This document shows, piece by piece, positions 1-9,324 of a stretch of DNA of 64,000 nucleotides. Both the position numbers and the translations under genes were made by a program. Origin of the DNA: Vallitaleaceae bacterium (GTDB lineage Bacteria > Bacillota > Clostridia > Lachnospirales > Vallitaleaceae). The stretch is taken from positions 1 through 64,000 of the forward strand of contig JANQFZ010000076.1 of assembly GCA_028277605.1 (NCBI GenBank), in the 5' to 3' direction. How positions within the stretch are numbered: the first letter of the stretch is position 1; every line of letters starts with the position of its first letter. The notes under the pieces are model-generated. The model saw nothing but the letters and a program-made list of their open reading frames with translations, was not told the origin of the DNA and did not search any database.

Positions 1-353
1 CTTTGAGAACTAAAAAAGTATCCATCGTCACCTACATAAATACCTTTAATTAATTTTTTATCAAAACAATGGTATTGTATTATGCCATATAAATTAATCA
101 AACTACTTCTTAGTGGATAATGATCTTCAACATACTTGTCAAACTTCTGTTGAAACTCGGAACTAATAAAAGATTGTATATTTATACTTGGAAATGAAGC
201 TAAAGTCCTATTTTCCTGTATTGACTTAGTTTGTTCGGATAATATTAACCTAAGCATGGGCATGCCAATTATTATTAAACAGAAAACAATAATAAAAGCA
301 ATGTTTAATCCCTTAAGAGTTTTATTGTTACATCGGATTGTATTATCGCTCAT
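1..353 (-). CDS. DHHW / AlgX-like surface polysaccharide protein, N-terminal part only
   Basis: An open frame runs from an ATG at 353 off the left edge; about 117 codons are visible. It has a short cytoplasmic start, one membrane segment (about residues 17-38) and then the pattern ENRTLASFP, FDKYVEDHYPLRSSL and IYVGDDGYFF. This matches the start of the DHHW / AlgX-AlgJ SGNH-hydrolase-like families, which act outside the membrane on cell-surface polysaccharide, often as O-acetyltransferase partners. The start overlaps the end of the upstream glycosyltransferase by 11 bases, with AAAGGAG about 12 bases upstream, so the two are probably translationally coupled. The catalytic part lies outside the window, so the exact family is inferred. 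Confidence 0.6.
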   Translation of the reverse strand, partial: MSDNTIRCNNKTLKGLNIAFIIVFCLIIIGMPMLRLILSEQTKSIQENRTLASFPSINIQSFISSEFQQKFDKYVEDHYPLRSSLINLYGIIQYHCFDKKLIKGIYVGDDGYFFSSQ

Positions 354-1362
354 TTTTCATTTGTACTCCTTTAATATTAATTATCCGTCTATGCACAAAT
401 CTAATCAATAAATCTGTAACTATTAAAAATCCAAAGTATAGTAATTCAATTTGAACTGCCATCTTTTGTTTTATTCTTATGCTTTTTATTCTTTTTCTTC
501 TGGATTGGTTAATAGACTTAAATGCTTCTTTATAACCTTGAATCAATTCATTTAATTTACCTTTGCGTACAAATTGAATTCCTTTTAGAAATTCACCTAT
601 AATAATAGGGATTAAATTGATAAATATGAAAAACAAGCTCATATTTTTAAGTATAACAAATATATTATTTCTAACTGAGTTTTTAACTTTAAGAGAACTC
701 ATTTTATCTGTACTACCACTACCAACGTGGTAAACAATCGCATCAGGATTGTAATAACTGTAATAGCCCTTTAACCTCGCTCTAAATCCAATGTCAACAT
801 CTTCCAGATACGCAAAAAAATCTTCATCAAACAATCCAATTTTATCAAATATACTTTTTTTATAAAACGCAGCTCCGCCACAAGCTGAAAAAACTCTGGT
901 TATTTTACTATATTTATTTATAGATTTTGAATTACCTCTCTGATAAGCTATGCCAAATACAGAATATAAATCACCAGCACTATCAATACTATCTTTTTTA
1001 GAATCTTGAATCATAAGTGATGCTAATGCATATGCATTAGGAAGCTTTTCAATAAGACTAATATGTGCATACAAACAATTTGGATGAAGTTCAGTATCAT
1101 TATTTAGCAAGAATATATATTCTCCTATAGCAGTGTTTATTCCTACGTTAACAGCTTTTGAAAATCCATAATTATCATTTAGTGCAATCCATTTTAATCC
1201 AGAAATATTTAGTTCTTCTACTATAATCTTACTTCTATCCTGAGAATTATTGTCTACAACAATAACTTCAAAATTTTGATAGGTCTGATTCTTTAAAGAC
1301 ATTAAGCATTTTTTCAAAAATTTTTCGCCATTCCAATTAGGTATTACAACCGAAACAGTCAT
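343..1362 (-). CDS. Family 2 glycosyltransferase, rhamnosyltransferase-like (WbbL type)
   Basis: A GT-A glycosyltransferase begins at once with VSVVIPNWNG, then VVDNNSQD, a LLNNDTEL metal-binding region (DxD-like), and EDVDIGFRARLKG, the ED motif of WbbL-type enzymes. After about residue 225 a hydrophobic segment and a basic tail suggest membrane association at the cytoplasmic face. Products of this family extend lipid-linked surface polysaccharide. The position just after the four dTDP-rhamnose genes suggests a rhamnosyl donor, but that is inference. An in-frame ATG lies 18 bases upstream at 1380; I prefer 1362 because GGAGAGG stands just before it and the conserved fold begins there. Confidence 0.88.
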   Translation of the reverse strand: MTVSVVIPNWNGEKFLKKCLMSLKNQTYQNFEVIVVDNNSQDRSKIIVEELNISGLKWIALNDNYGFSKAVNVGINTAIGEYIFLLNNDTELHPNCLYAHISLIEKLPNAYALASLMIQDSKKDSIDSAGDLYSVFGIAYQRGNSKSINKYSKITRVFSACGGAAFYKKSIFDKIGLFDEDFFAYLEDVDIGFRARLKGYYSYYNPDAIVYHVGSGSTDKMSSLKVKNSVRNNIFVILKNMSLFFIFINLIPIIIGEFLKGIQFVRKGKLNELIQGYKEAFKSINQSRRKRIKSIRIKQKMAVQIELLYFGFLIVTDLLIRFVHRRIINIKGVQMKNER

Positions 1363-1419
1363 AGTCCTCTCCATTATCATTAAAATTAGAATCTGATATA
1401 AGTTAATTAAGTACCAATA

Positions 1420-2412
1420 TTAGCTTAATTTTTTTATATACCATTCTATCGTTTTTTCAATTCCTTTTTCAAAAGTATAACTAGGTTCCCAAGAAAGCTC
1501 TGTAGTTATTTTAGTATTATCTATAGCATATCTTCTATCATGCCCTAATCTATCTTGTACGTATGTAATCAAGTCTTCTGACTTATTTAATATATTAATA
1601 ATTAATTTTATAATTTCTATATTTGCTTTTTCATTATTTCCACCAACATTATAGACTTCACCGCTTTTACCTAAATGTAAAACAGTATCAATAGCACTAC
1701 AATGATCTTTTACATGTAACCAATCCCTTATCTGCATACCATCACCATAAACAGGTAGTACCTTATCTTTTAATGCATTAGAAATTATTAAAGGAATGAG
1801 CTTTTCTGGATATTGATAAGGGCCATAATTATTTGAACATCTTGTAATATTGATAGGAAGTTTAAATGTCTCTGCATATGACCTAACTATCATATCAGCA
1901 CTTGCCTTTGATGCAGAGTATGGACTATTCGGTGCTAACGGAGTATTTTCAGCAAACATACCTGTTTTCCCAAGAGCTCCATATACTTCATCAGTTGATA
2001 CTTGAAGATATTTCACACCTTTTCTATAAGTCGGGTAACCTTGTTCATCTTTTCCTATTTCCCAGCTATTCTTTGCTATATCTACTAATATTTGCGTGCC
2101 CATAATATTAGTCTTAACAAATATCTCAGGGTCTTCTATACTTCTATCTACATGAGATTCGGCTGCGAAATTCACAACATAGTCAAATGTATTCTGTTCA
2201 AATAATCGTTTTACAAGGTTCCTATCTGTAATATCTCCTTTAACAAAGATATAGTTAGGATCATCTTCAATATCTTTTAGATTGTCTAAGTTTCCTGCAT
2301 ATGTTAGTAAATCTAGATTAATAACTCTGTAATCATTATATTTATTTAACATATATTTCACAAAATTACTTCCAATAAATCCTGCTCCACCTGTTACGAG
2401 TACAGTCTTCAT
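1420..2412 (-). CDS. rfbB: dTDP-glucose 4,6-dehydratase
   Basis: Second enzyme of dTDP-L-rhamnose synthesis, converting dTDP-glucose to dTDP-4-keto-6-deoxyglucose with bound NAD. It shows the Rossmann motif TGGAGFIGSNF at the start, FAAESHVDRS, STDEVYG, the catalytic YSASKA (Tyr-x-x-x-Lys), TRCSNNYGPYQ and GDGMQIRDWLHV, all diagnostic of RfbB/RmlB. About 330 residues is normal. The frame is open upstream to 2442, but GGAGAGGAG seven bases before the ATG at 2412 and the one-base gap to rfbC decide this start. Fourth gene of the rfbDACB run. Confidence 0.97.
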   Translation of the reverse strand: MKTVLVTGGAGFIGSNFVKYMLNKYNDYRVINLDLLTYAGNLDNLKDIEDDPNYIFVKGDITDRNLVKRLFEQNTFDYVVNFAAESHVDRSIEDPEIFVKTNIMGTQILVDIAKNSWEIGKDEQGYPTYRKGVKYLQVSTDEVYGALGKTGMFAENTPLAPNSPYSASKASADMIVRSYAETFKLPINITRCSNNYGPYQYPEKLIPLIISNALKDKVLPVYGDGMQIRDWLHVKDHCSAIDTVLHLGKSGEVYNVGGNNEKANIEIIKLIINILNKSEDLITYVQDRLGHDRRYAIDNTKITTELSWEPSYTFEKGIEKTIEWYIKKLS

Positions 2413-2413
2413 C

Positions 2414-2986
2414 TTATAACTCCTCTCCGTTAGTTTTGTCACTTAATCCCTTTAGTTTTTTATCCTTATCAGAGAGAATTATATCTTCTACTTGCTCTAT
2501 CGGCCAATCAATACCAATATCTGCATCATTCCATGTAATACCACAATCATACTTTGGATAATAGAAATTTGTACATTTGTAAGTAAAGACAGCTTCATCT
2601 GATAGAACTAAAAAACCATGAGCAAAGCCTTCTGGTATATAGAACTGCTTTTTATTCTCTTCTGACAAAATAACACTTGTCCATTTCCCGTACGTAAGAG
2701 AGTCTTTTCTAAGGTCTACGGCTACATCAAATACTTTTCCTTTTATCACACGTACAAGTTTTCCCTGAGATTTCTTAGTTTGAAAATGTAGCCCTCTCAA
2801 TACACCTTTTCTTGATTTTGATTCGTTATCTTGAACAAATACCATATCTAAACCTGCTTGTTTAAAGGATTCATAATGATAGGTTTCTTGAAAGTAGCCC
2901 CTATCATCCCCATACACCTTTGGCTCTATTATATATACATCTTTTATCTTTGTTTCTATAAAAGTAAAATTACCAACAGTTTTCAT
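2414..2986 (-). CDS. rfbC: dTDP-4-dehydrorhamnose 3,5-epimerase
   Basis: Cupin epimerase of dTDP-L-rhamnose synthesis; it inverts C3 and C5 of the 4-keto sugar. Seen: DDRGYFQETYH near residue 28, QDNESKSRKGVLRGLHFQ with the catalytic His of the RGLHFQ motif, VFDVAVDLRKDS, and YIPEGFAHGFLVLSD with the second conserved His. About 190 residues is the usual length. It lies between rfbA (3-base gap) and rfbB (1-base gap), so all three are read from one message. Confidence 0.97.
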   Translation of the reverse strand: MKTVGNFTFIETKIKDVYIIEPKVYGDDRGYFQETYHYESFKQAGLDMVFVQDNESKSRKGVLRGLHFQTKKSQGKLVRVIKGKVFDVAVDLRKDSLTYGKWTSVILSEENKKQFYIPEGFAHGFLVLSDEAVFTYKCTNFYYPKYDCGITWNDADIGIDWPIEQVEDIILSDKDKKLKGLSDKTNGEEL

Positions 2987-2989
2987 TTT

Positions 2990-3859
2990 CTACAGTCCTT
3001 CTGCTACATCTTTTAAATACTGCCCAAAAGCAGTTTTCATTAAAGGTTCTGCTAAGCCAAGTAGCTGGTCTTTATTAATGAACCCTCTTTTAAATGCAAT
3101 TTCCTCTATACATGAGATATATAAGCCTTGTCTTTTTTGAATAGCTTCAACAAAATTGCTTGCTTCCAATAAACTATCATGTGTACCTGTATCCAGCCAT
3201 GCCATACCCCTGCCAAATACTTCTACATTGAGATTGTCTTCATTCATATATGCCTCATTAATAGACGTAATTTCTAGCTCTCCTCTCCATGAAGGCTTAA
3301 CGTTTTTAGCTATATTAATTACATCATTATCATAAAAATAAAGCCCTGGTACGGCATAATGAGATTTAGGATTTTTGGGTTTTTCTTCTATAGATATTGC
3401 TTTTCCATCTTTATCAAATTCTACAACTCCATAAGCACTAGGGTTTTTTACATAATATCCAAAGATTACTGCACCCTTTTCAAGATAAGCCGCATTTTCT
3501 AAAGTCTTACTAAAACCTCTACCATAGAAAATATTATCACCTAATACTAGAGCTACCTTATCTTTCCCAATAAATTCTTCTCCAATAATAAACGCTTCTG
3601 CTAACCCTCTCGGTTCTTCTTGTACCTTATAGGTAAAATTTAAACCCAATTGGCTTCCATCGCCAAAGACTTTTTCAAAAATTGGCAGATCATAAGGCGT
3701 TGATATAATTAATATATCTTTAATACCTGCCAACATAAGAGTAGATAGAGGATAATAGATCATCGGCTTATCATATATTGGTAATAATTGTTTACATACT
3801 CCTCTTGTAACCGGGTACAATCTTGTTCCTGAGCCACCTGCTAAAATAATACCTTTCAT
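2990..3859 (-). CDS. rfbA: Glucose-1-phosphate thymidylyltransferase
   Basis: First enzyme of the pathway: glucose-1-phosphate plus dTTP gives dTDP-glucose. The N-terminal nucleotidyltransferase signature [16 protein letters not shown] and [15 protein letters not shown] is intact; LGDNIFYG carries the metal-binding Asp, followed by [20 protein letters not shown] and [14 protein letters not shown]. The 289-residue length fits the single-domain RfbA/RmlA family. Its start codon overlaps the end of rfbD by four bases, an arrangement typical of translational coupling. Confidence 0.97.
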   Translation of the reverse strand: MKGIILAGGSGTRLYPVTRGVCKQLLPIYDKPMIYYPLSTLMLAGIKDILIISTPYDLPIFEKVFGDGSQLGLNFTYKVQEEPRGLAEAFIIGEEFIGKDKVALVLGDNIFYGRGFSKTLENAAYLEKGAVIFGYYVKNPSAYGVVEFDKDGKAISIEEKPKNPKSHYAVPGLYFYDNDVINIAKNVKPSWRGELEITSINEAYMNEDNLNVEVFGRGMAWLDTGTHDSLLEASNFVEAIQKRQGLYISCIEEIAFKRGFINKDQLLGLAEPLMKTAFGQYLKDVAEGL

Positions 3860-4722
3860 CGTAATTCCCCCTGATTTAGATAATTACTTAATGCATTTTC
3901 CCACTCTTTGAATTGGAATAATCGGTTATCATACAATTTTCTATTCTCCAAAACTGAATAATTGGGTCTTTTTGCGGGTCTTGGAAATTCATCGCTATTA
4001 ACAGGTATAACATCAATATCAATATGTTTTAACTTGAAAATTTCTTTTGCAAATGTATACCAGCTACATTGACCCTCACAAGTCCCATGATATATTCCAT
4101 AATCATCTTCTTGTATGATTGCTTTTATCATTAATGATAATTCATAAGTACTAGTTGGTGAACCTAATTGATCATTAACCACTTTTATTGTATCATGTTT
4201 TTTTGCTAACTCTAGCATCGTGTCAAGAAAATTTTTGCCTTGTCCATATAACCATGCTGTTCTTATTATATAATAATTATCGATGATACTTGTTATATAC
4301 TTTTCTCCGTCAAGCTTGGACTGCCCATAAACATTTTGAGGATTAGGCTCATCCGTTTCTATATATGGTCTTATAGAATCATCCTCTAATTTGATTCCTT
4401 TACCATCAAATATGTAATCGGTAGATATATGTACTAGTTTAGAACCTACTTGATTTGCTATAGTTGCTAAATTCTTAGGTCCTATTGCATTTACCTGATG
4501 TGCAAGAACTTTATTTTCCTCACATAAATCAACAGCTGTATATGCAGCAGCATTAATAATAATATCGGGCTTTACTTCGCCAATGACAGCATATACTTGA
4601 TCTATATTTGTAATATCCAGATTATCTATGTCAAATAATGTCAAATCATACATGTCACTCAGCATTTTCTTTAATGCTCTACCTAACTGTCCTTTACTTC
4701 CCGTTATTAGTATTTTTGACAT
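3856..4722 (-). CDS. rfbD: dTDP-4-dehydrorhamnose reductase
   Basis: Last enzyme of dTDP-L-rhamnose synthesis, an NAD(P)H-dependent short-chain reductase. Seen: [12 protein letters not shown] nucleotide-binding motif, [41 protein letters not shown] with catalytic Tyr-x-x-x-Lys, and RTAWLYGQG. At 288 residues it is normal. It is the first gene of the minus-strand sugar operon and is divergent from the O-antigen-ligase-like gene, sharing a 157-base intergenic region. Start supported by a GGTGA site before the ATG. Confidence 0.96.
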   Translation of the reverse strand: MSKILITGSKGQLGRALKKMLSDMYDLTLFDIDNLDITNIDQVYAVIGEVKPDIIINAAAYTAVDLCEENKVLAHQVNAIGPKNLATIANQVGSKLVHISTDYIFDGKGIKLEDDSIRPYIETDEPNPQNVYGQSKLDGEKYITSIIDNYYIIRTAWLYGQGKNFLDTMLELAKKHDTIKVVNDQLGSPTSTYELSLMIKAIIQEDDYGIYHGTCEGQCSWYTFAKEIFKLKHIDIDVIPVNSDEFPRPAKRPNYSVLENRKLYDNRLFQFKEWENALSNYLNQGELR

Positions 4723-4879
4723 ACTTCACCATCTTCCATTGTTTTTCCTTATTTATATTACCATAATAGTGCAAAAAAGTAAATTAAGAGGAGCAATATA
4801 CTTTATACATTTTTTAGGTAGTTTTAAATCTGACAAAAAACTGCTATAATAGATGCAAACCACATTAAAGGAGGCAACA

Positions 4880-6670
4880 ATGAAGCATCGATACAAGAAA
4901 AAGAATAAAAATAGTATAGGCAAACTCATGCCTATCGCTTTTTTTATAGGCATCATACCTTTTATTGCCTATTTAAAAATAATAAATTTTAATATGTCTA
5001 TCTACGAGTGGTATGCAAATACAGCTATTTTCCCAGACTTATTTACCTATTATAAAAGCCTTGCTGTTATATTGATCACAGTTATTGCTATTATACTCTA
5101 CTTTAAATATCTATTAAATAGTAAATACATGAAACTTGATTTACATCAATATTATTACCCATTAATTGCATATTTTGCTTTAATGCTTCTGTCTTGGATT
5201 TTCAGTCCCTATTCTTATACAGCATCAATGGGATATATGGAACGGTTTGAAGGCGGATTAGTTTTATCTGGTTACTTAATCCTGTTTTTTTACATCACAC
5301 AATTAATAAACTCAGAATACGATGTTAAATGGATTACCAAGTTTTTTATTGGCTCTATTGTAGTTATGAGCCTTATAGGGTTACTTCAATATTTTAAATT
5401 AGACTATATGCGTGTTGAATTTATTCAAAAGCTGGTTATACCTAAAGCTTATGAAAATAGTTCTTTAAGCTTTAATGTTTTACCTGGACGAGTCTATATG
5501 ACCTTGTATCACCCCAACTATGTGGGCCTGTATATTGCCTTGGTCTTACCATTTATCATAACCTTTTTCTTATGCGAAAAAAACTTAAAGAAAAAAGTAC
5601 TATACGGATTATTGAGTATCGCTATTTTAGTTAACTTACTGGGCTCACAATCAAGAGGAGGTATTATTGGTGTTGCTTTTGCTGCTATCATGGCACTGAT
5701 TTTCTTAAGAAAACAGATATTTAGGTATTGGAAAGTACTTATACCAGTTGGTGTCGTTTGTTTAGCTCTATTAGTTATCATGGATTTTAGATCGGATCAT
5801 AATAATAGTAATAGAATAAAACAAACGATAGCAGAAACCTTTGGTCAACCCACAACCTATCCACTGAATAGTATTGTTACAGATGGTAATAGTCTCCATA
5901 TTGATTACAAAGAATCGCCAATTACCATTTCTTATAAGAATAAAAAAAATTTTGAATCCTTAAGTATTAAAGATGTGAATAATCAACCCATCCCATATAC
6001 ATATGAAGATGGCGTATACACAATAATGACAGTGCCCTATAACACGGCTCAGCTCCATTGTATGATCCACCAAAATGAACCTTATATTAAATTTATCTCA
6101 TCGGATAATTCTCAATGGGCGTTTGCGTTAACGGATCAAGGATTTAAGTTCTTAAATCCTTATGGTAAATTAGTGGATTTAAATGAGGTTCCTGCTACTG
6201 GTTTTCAAGGTAAGGAAAGAATGGGATCAGCCAGAGGTTACATATGGTCAAGGTCTATTCCAATGCTGAAGGATGCAATTTTTATTGGACATGGTCCTGA
6301 CTCTTATATTTTTGAGTTTCCACAAAATGATTATGTAGGAAAATATAATGCTTACCAGACACAAAACATGATAGTTGATAAACCGCATAATATTTATCTG
6401 CAAATTGCTTTAAATACTGGTGTTCTATCACTGATAGCCATGCTCATATTCTGGGGTATGTATATCGTCTCATGTGTAAAATTATACTTTAGAAATGCTT
6501 TAGATGATTATCTATCTATAACTGGTATTGCCTTATTTTTAGGCATATGTGGTTATTTAGCTGCTGGTATCTTTAACGATGGTAATGTATCTGTGAGTCC
6601 TATTTACTGGGGTATGATTGGTCTCGGTTTCGCTGTTAATACCATTGTTAAGAAGAAGCTGGTACACTGA
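4880..6670 (+). CDS. O-antigen ligase / Wzy-type polymerase-like membrane protein
   Basis: A polytopic membrane protein of 596 residues with roughly a dozen hydrophobic segments in two blocks (about 20-330 and 500-590) and a large outer loop of about 170 residues between. The Wzy_C-like pattern includes YHPNYVGLYIALVLPF, LLGSQSRGGIIG (conserved Arg region), IGHGPDSYIFEFP and KPHNIYLQIALNTG (conserved His). Proteins of this superfamily ligate or polymerise undecaprenyl-linked glycans. AAAGGAGG lies five bases before the ATG at 4880; an upstream in-frame ATG at 4853 lacks such a site. Divergent from the rhamnose genes, suggesting one surface-glycan locus. The substrate cannot be read from sequence. 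Confidence 0.88.
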   Translation: MKHRYKKKNKNSIGKLMPIAFFIGIIPFIAYLKIINFNMSIYEWYANTAIFPDLFTYYKSLAVILITVIAIILYFKYLLNSKYMKLDLHQYYYPLIAYFALMLLSWIFSPYSYTASMGYMERFEGGLVLSGYLILFFYITQLINSEYDVKWITKFFIGSIVVMSLIGLLQYFKLDYMRVEFIQKLVIPKAYENSSLSFNVLPGRVYMTLYHPNYVGLYIALVLPFIITFFLCEKNLKKKVLYGLLSIAILVNLLGSQSRGGIIGVAFAAIMALIFLRKQIFRYWKVLIPVGVVCLALLVIMDFRSDHNNSNRIKQTIAETFGQPTTYPLNSIVTDGNSLHIDYKESPITISYKNKKNFESLSIKDVNNQPIPYTYEDGVYTIMTVPYNTAQLHCMIHQNEPYIKFISSDNSQWAFALTDQGFKFLNPYGKLVDLNEVPATGFQGKERMGSARGYIWSRSIPMLKDAIFIGHGPDSYIFEFPQNDYVGKYNAYQTQNMIVDKPHNIYLQIALNTGVLSLIAMLIFWGMYIVSCVKLYFRNALDDYLSITGIALFLGICGYLAAGIFNDGNVSVSPIYWGMIGLGFAVNTIVKKKLVH

Positions 6671-6710
6671 CTAATTACAAAGACGTAAAAGTAAAGATTT
6701 TTCCCATAAT

Positions 6711-6769
6711 AATGCACTAAATTATAAGTAGACCTAATGTGTCTGTACTAAATAATTTAGTGCATTTTT
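6711..6769 (+). terminator. Long-stem terminator after the O-antigen-ligase-like gene
   Basis: A perfect 15-bp inverted repeat pairs 6711-6725 (AATGCACTAAATTAT) with 6752-6766, with a 26-base loop, running straight into a T tract at 6765-6769. It lies between two convergent genes and could stop transcription from the left; the A-rich other side makes it less convincing for the minus strand. Confidence 0.7.
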
Positions 6770-6787
6770 CGTTAATTATCCCATGTA

Positions 6788-7096
6788 TCATAAATCTCTT
6801 TTATAGATATATTTCCCTACACTTTCGATATGCTTTATTAGCTCTTGATTTAAAATATCCTTATAATTTATAACATCAAAGAAATAAGGCAGCGGATATT
6901 CTTCATTTAAATCATCACTTAATCTTCTTATTATTTTTCTGTCTACTTCTTCTCCCACTATTGCTAAGTCAACATCGGAACCTTTTTTATAATTTCCCAT
7001 GGATCTACTGCCAAACAGGATAACTTCTTCTATTTCTGGATATTTTCTAACAGCTTTTAAGATGTATCTCAAATCTCTATCTAATAATCCATACAT
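6788..7096 (-). CDS. MNT-family nucleotidyltransferase (antitoxin-like partner of HEPN)
   Basis: A 102-residue minimal nucleotidyltransferase. The signature ILFGSRSMGNYKKGSDVDLAI gives the G-S-x10-D-x-D metal-binding core (residues about 27-43). Proteins of this type pair with HEPN proteins; in the studied MntA-HepT systems the MNT protein neutralises the HEPN RNase by AMP transfer. Two bases separate it from the upstream HEPN gene, and its AAGGAG site lies within that gene's last codons. Whether this pair is a toxin-antitoxin module or a housekeeping HI0073/HI0074-like pair cannot be decided here. Confidence 0.88.
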   Translation of the reverse strand: MYGLLDRDLRYILKAVRKYPEIEEVILFGSRSMGNYKKGSDVDLAIVGEEVDRKIIRRLSDDLNEEYPLPYFFDVINYKDILNQELIKHIESVGKYIYKRDL

Positions 7097-7098
7097 TC

Positions 7099-7500
7099 CT
7101 ATAACTCCTTAACTAACTTATCGTATAGTTTTTTAAGTTGTGGATAATAAGTTTGAGCTATGTCTCTTACCATTTTCTCTGCCAATTTTTCATCATAGGT
7201 ATGAACTGTTAAATTCCTATCTGAAAGTGCATCAATCCAAATATGCCCATCATCAAGCAACCCTATTTGATAAGCCTGCTTGATTGCTTCTCTTGGGCTT
7301 TTAACTCGTAGCTCCTGCGCTTCAAGATAATCTTTCATTAATTCCCAAGATAGCTCAAAAGAGATTTGAAAGAGTTGTATAATTCCAGCCCTTTCTAGTT
7401 CTGTTTCAATAGGTTTGTCAATATATTGTTTTAATAAATGGTAAGCCTTTTCAAAATTTACAAACCGTTGTCTCCATCTTACATCTTTTAAATGATCCAT
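7099..7500 (-). CDS. HEPN protein, HI0074-like nucleotidyltransferase substrate-binding family
   Basis: A 133-residue all-helical HEPN protein. The family signature is near the C-terminal third: SDRNLTVHTYDE, giving R-x4-H followed by TYDE, as in the HI0074 family. FELSWELMKDYLEAQ and SPREAIKQAYQIGLL are also typical. HEPN proteins with R-x4-6-H can be RNases; the HI0074 branch was first described as binding with the MNT partner. AAAGGAG lies seven bases before the ATG. It is the first gene of a two-gene operon with the MNT gene and is bordered by gene-free DNA at 7501-7709. Confidence 0.87.
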   Translation of the reverse strand: MDHLKDVRWRQRFVNFEKAYHLLKQYIDKPIETELERAGIIQLFQISFELSWELMKDYLEAQELRVKSPREAIKQAYQIGLLDDGHIWIDALSDRNLTVHTYDEKLAEKMVRDIAQTYYPQLKKLYDKLVKEL

Positions 7501-7709
7501 TTAGAGACTCCTTTCCTAGATCATAAAAATACATCCCTATTTTTTCCACCCTAATATTTTTTTGCTGTAAGACAATAATATTCCAAAATTTATTGTTTGT
7601 AAAGATCAAAGACGAACTCTAATCATAGCTTTTTAGGGAGATTTTCAAAAACTAGAACTTATCTTACCTTTTATTTTTAAGAAACTAGAATACTACTAAC
7701 TTCTAAATT

Positions 7710-9245
7710 TTATGCTCTTTTACATTGTATTGATTCTAAAAACCGTTCAAAAGCTTGATAGCCTGCTTCATTAACCTTATAGACGCCTGCACAGCATAAA
7801 ACATCTTTAAAAATCAAGCCAACCTCTTTCTGAATAACAGCTTCCGCCTTATCCTTTGATAATTTAGTTCCATAGTTCTTCTTAAGCTTATTTATCCATT
7901 CCATATGTTTTTGGAGTATTTCATATCGTTCAGCCTCTGAGCATCCAGTTAATACATCTTCAATTAGCGATAACTCCTCTTTTAATCTAGCTGGTAAAAC
8001 TGCTAGCCCCATCACTTCTATAAGACCAATATTTTCTTTCTTAATATGATGCAAATGCTGATGAGGGTGAAAAATACCATCTGGATGTTCTTGACTTCTT
8101 CTATTATTTCTAAGGGTTAAATCTATCTCATATAAGCCATCCTGATTCATACGTGCAATAGGAGTTATCGTATTATGTGGTACACGCTTACCAGCTTCTT
8201 CTGAAAAGGCAAAGATATCAGCTTCTTCATCACTAAAGGAACGCCAGCTATTTAAAATTTCATCTGCTAATTCAATCAGCTGCACCTTACTCTCTGAAGA
8301 CAGTCTAACCACTGACAATGGCCATCGAACAATGCCAATGTTCACGTCTGGATAAGCATCATGTTTAAAGCTATGAACGATAGGAGCTTTCTCCATTGCA
8401 AAGGTATGATGTCCTCCTTGAAAATGGTCATGACTAAGTATAGAACCCCCAACGATAGGTAAGTCAGCATTAGATCCAAGAAAGTAATGTGGATATTGCT
8501 CCACAAAATCAAGTAATCGCTTAAACGTCTTCTTAAAGATCTTCATAGGTGTGTGTTCTTCTTTAAACACAATGGAATGCTCATTATAGTACACATAAGG
8601 AGAGTACTGTAGGTACCATTGTTCCTCATCTAATGTCACAGGAATCACTCTATGATTATTTCTTGCTGGATGGTTGAGTCTGCCGGCATACCCTACATTC
8701 TCTAAGCATAGTAGACACTTAGGATAATTAGATTGAGGCAGTTCTTTAGCCTTAGCAATTTCTTGAGGGTCTTTTTCTGGCTTAGATAAGTTAATAGTAA
8801 TTTCTAAATTACCGAACTCAGTATCCACTAACCAATACTCATTCTTTGCAATTCTATCCGTTCTTATATAATTAGAATCCCTTGAAAGTTTATAGAAGAA
8901 ATCTGTTGCTTTCTCTACACCTTCTGTCTCTGCAACGGCATTAAAAGTCCGAATTAATTCAGACTGTCTAGGCATCAACTGAGCCATAATCTTAGCATCC
9001 AGCATATCCCTATAGGTCACTGTATCCTCAATTAATCCGCTTTCTACTGCATAACTTAGCAGTTGATTGAGAATAGGTACTGGAGTATCAGGTATCTCTT
9101 CTTCTATAGCACCATCAAATGGTTCCTCTACACCAAGCACTTCCATTATCTGATTTCTAACCTGAACTATATCCCACTTCTCAATGATATGATTCTTAAG
9201 CGCAAACTGTATTAAAAGTTCTATGTTTTTAGCAGCATTCATCAT
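7710..9245 (-). CDS. galT: UDP-glucose--hexose-1-phosphate uridylyltransferase, class II
   Basis: Leloir-pathway enzyme exchanging UMP between UDP-glucose and galactose-1-phosphate. The 511-residue length and motifs identify the Firmicute class II GalT rather than the shorter E. coli type: PKCLLCLENVGYAGR, NHRVIPVTL, GGSILSHDHFQGG with the catalytic-region His residues, and HPHQHLHHIKKENIGLIE. AAGGAGG lies six bases before the first of two consecutive ATGs. It is the last gene of the galK-galE-galT run, 79 bases after galE. Confidence 0.96.
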   Translation of the reverse strand: MMNAAKNIELLIQFALKNHIIEKWDIVQVRNQIMEVLGVEEPFDGAIEEEIPDTPVPILNQLLSYAVESGLIEDTVTYRDMLDAKIMAQLMPRQSELIRTFNAVAETEGVEKATDFFYKLSRDSNYIRTDRIAKNEYWLVDTEFGNLEITINLSKPEKDPQEIAKAKELPQSNYPKCLLCLENVGYAGRLNHPARNNHRVIPVTLDEEQWYLQYSPYVYYNEHSIVFKEEHTPMKIFKKTFKRLLDFVEQYPHYFLGSNADLPIVGGSILSHDHFQGGHHTFAMEKAPIVHSFKHDAYPDVNIGIVRWPLSVVRLSSESKVQLIELADEILNSWRSFSDEEADIFAFSEEAGKRVPHNTITPIARMNQDGLYEIDLTLRNNRRSQEHPDGIFHPHQHLHHIKKENIGLIEVMGLAVLPARLKEELSLIEDVLTGCSEAERYEILQKHMEWINKLKKNYGTKLSKDKAEAVIQKEVGLIFKDVLCCAGVYKVNEAGYQAFERFLESIQCKRA

Positions 9246-9324
9246 AAAAAACCTCCTTAATCCATCATAACTATAAATCCGTCACTTTGAAAAATACATA
9301 TCTATTCCGTTAGTCTGTCTGCTA

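Noticed and set aside
5518-5781. Minus-strand open frame in the O-antigen-ligase-like gene
   Set aside because: Shadow of conserved membrane protein coding sequence; no start signal.
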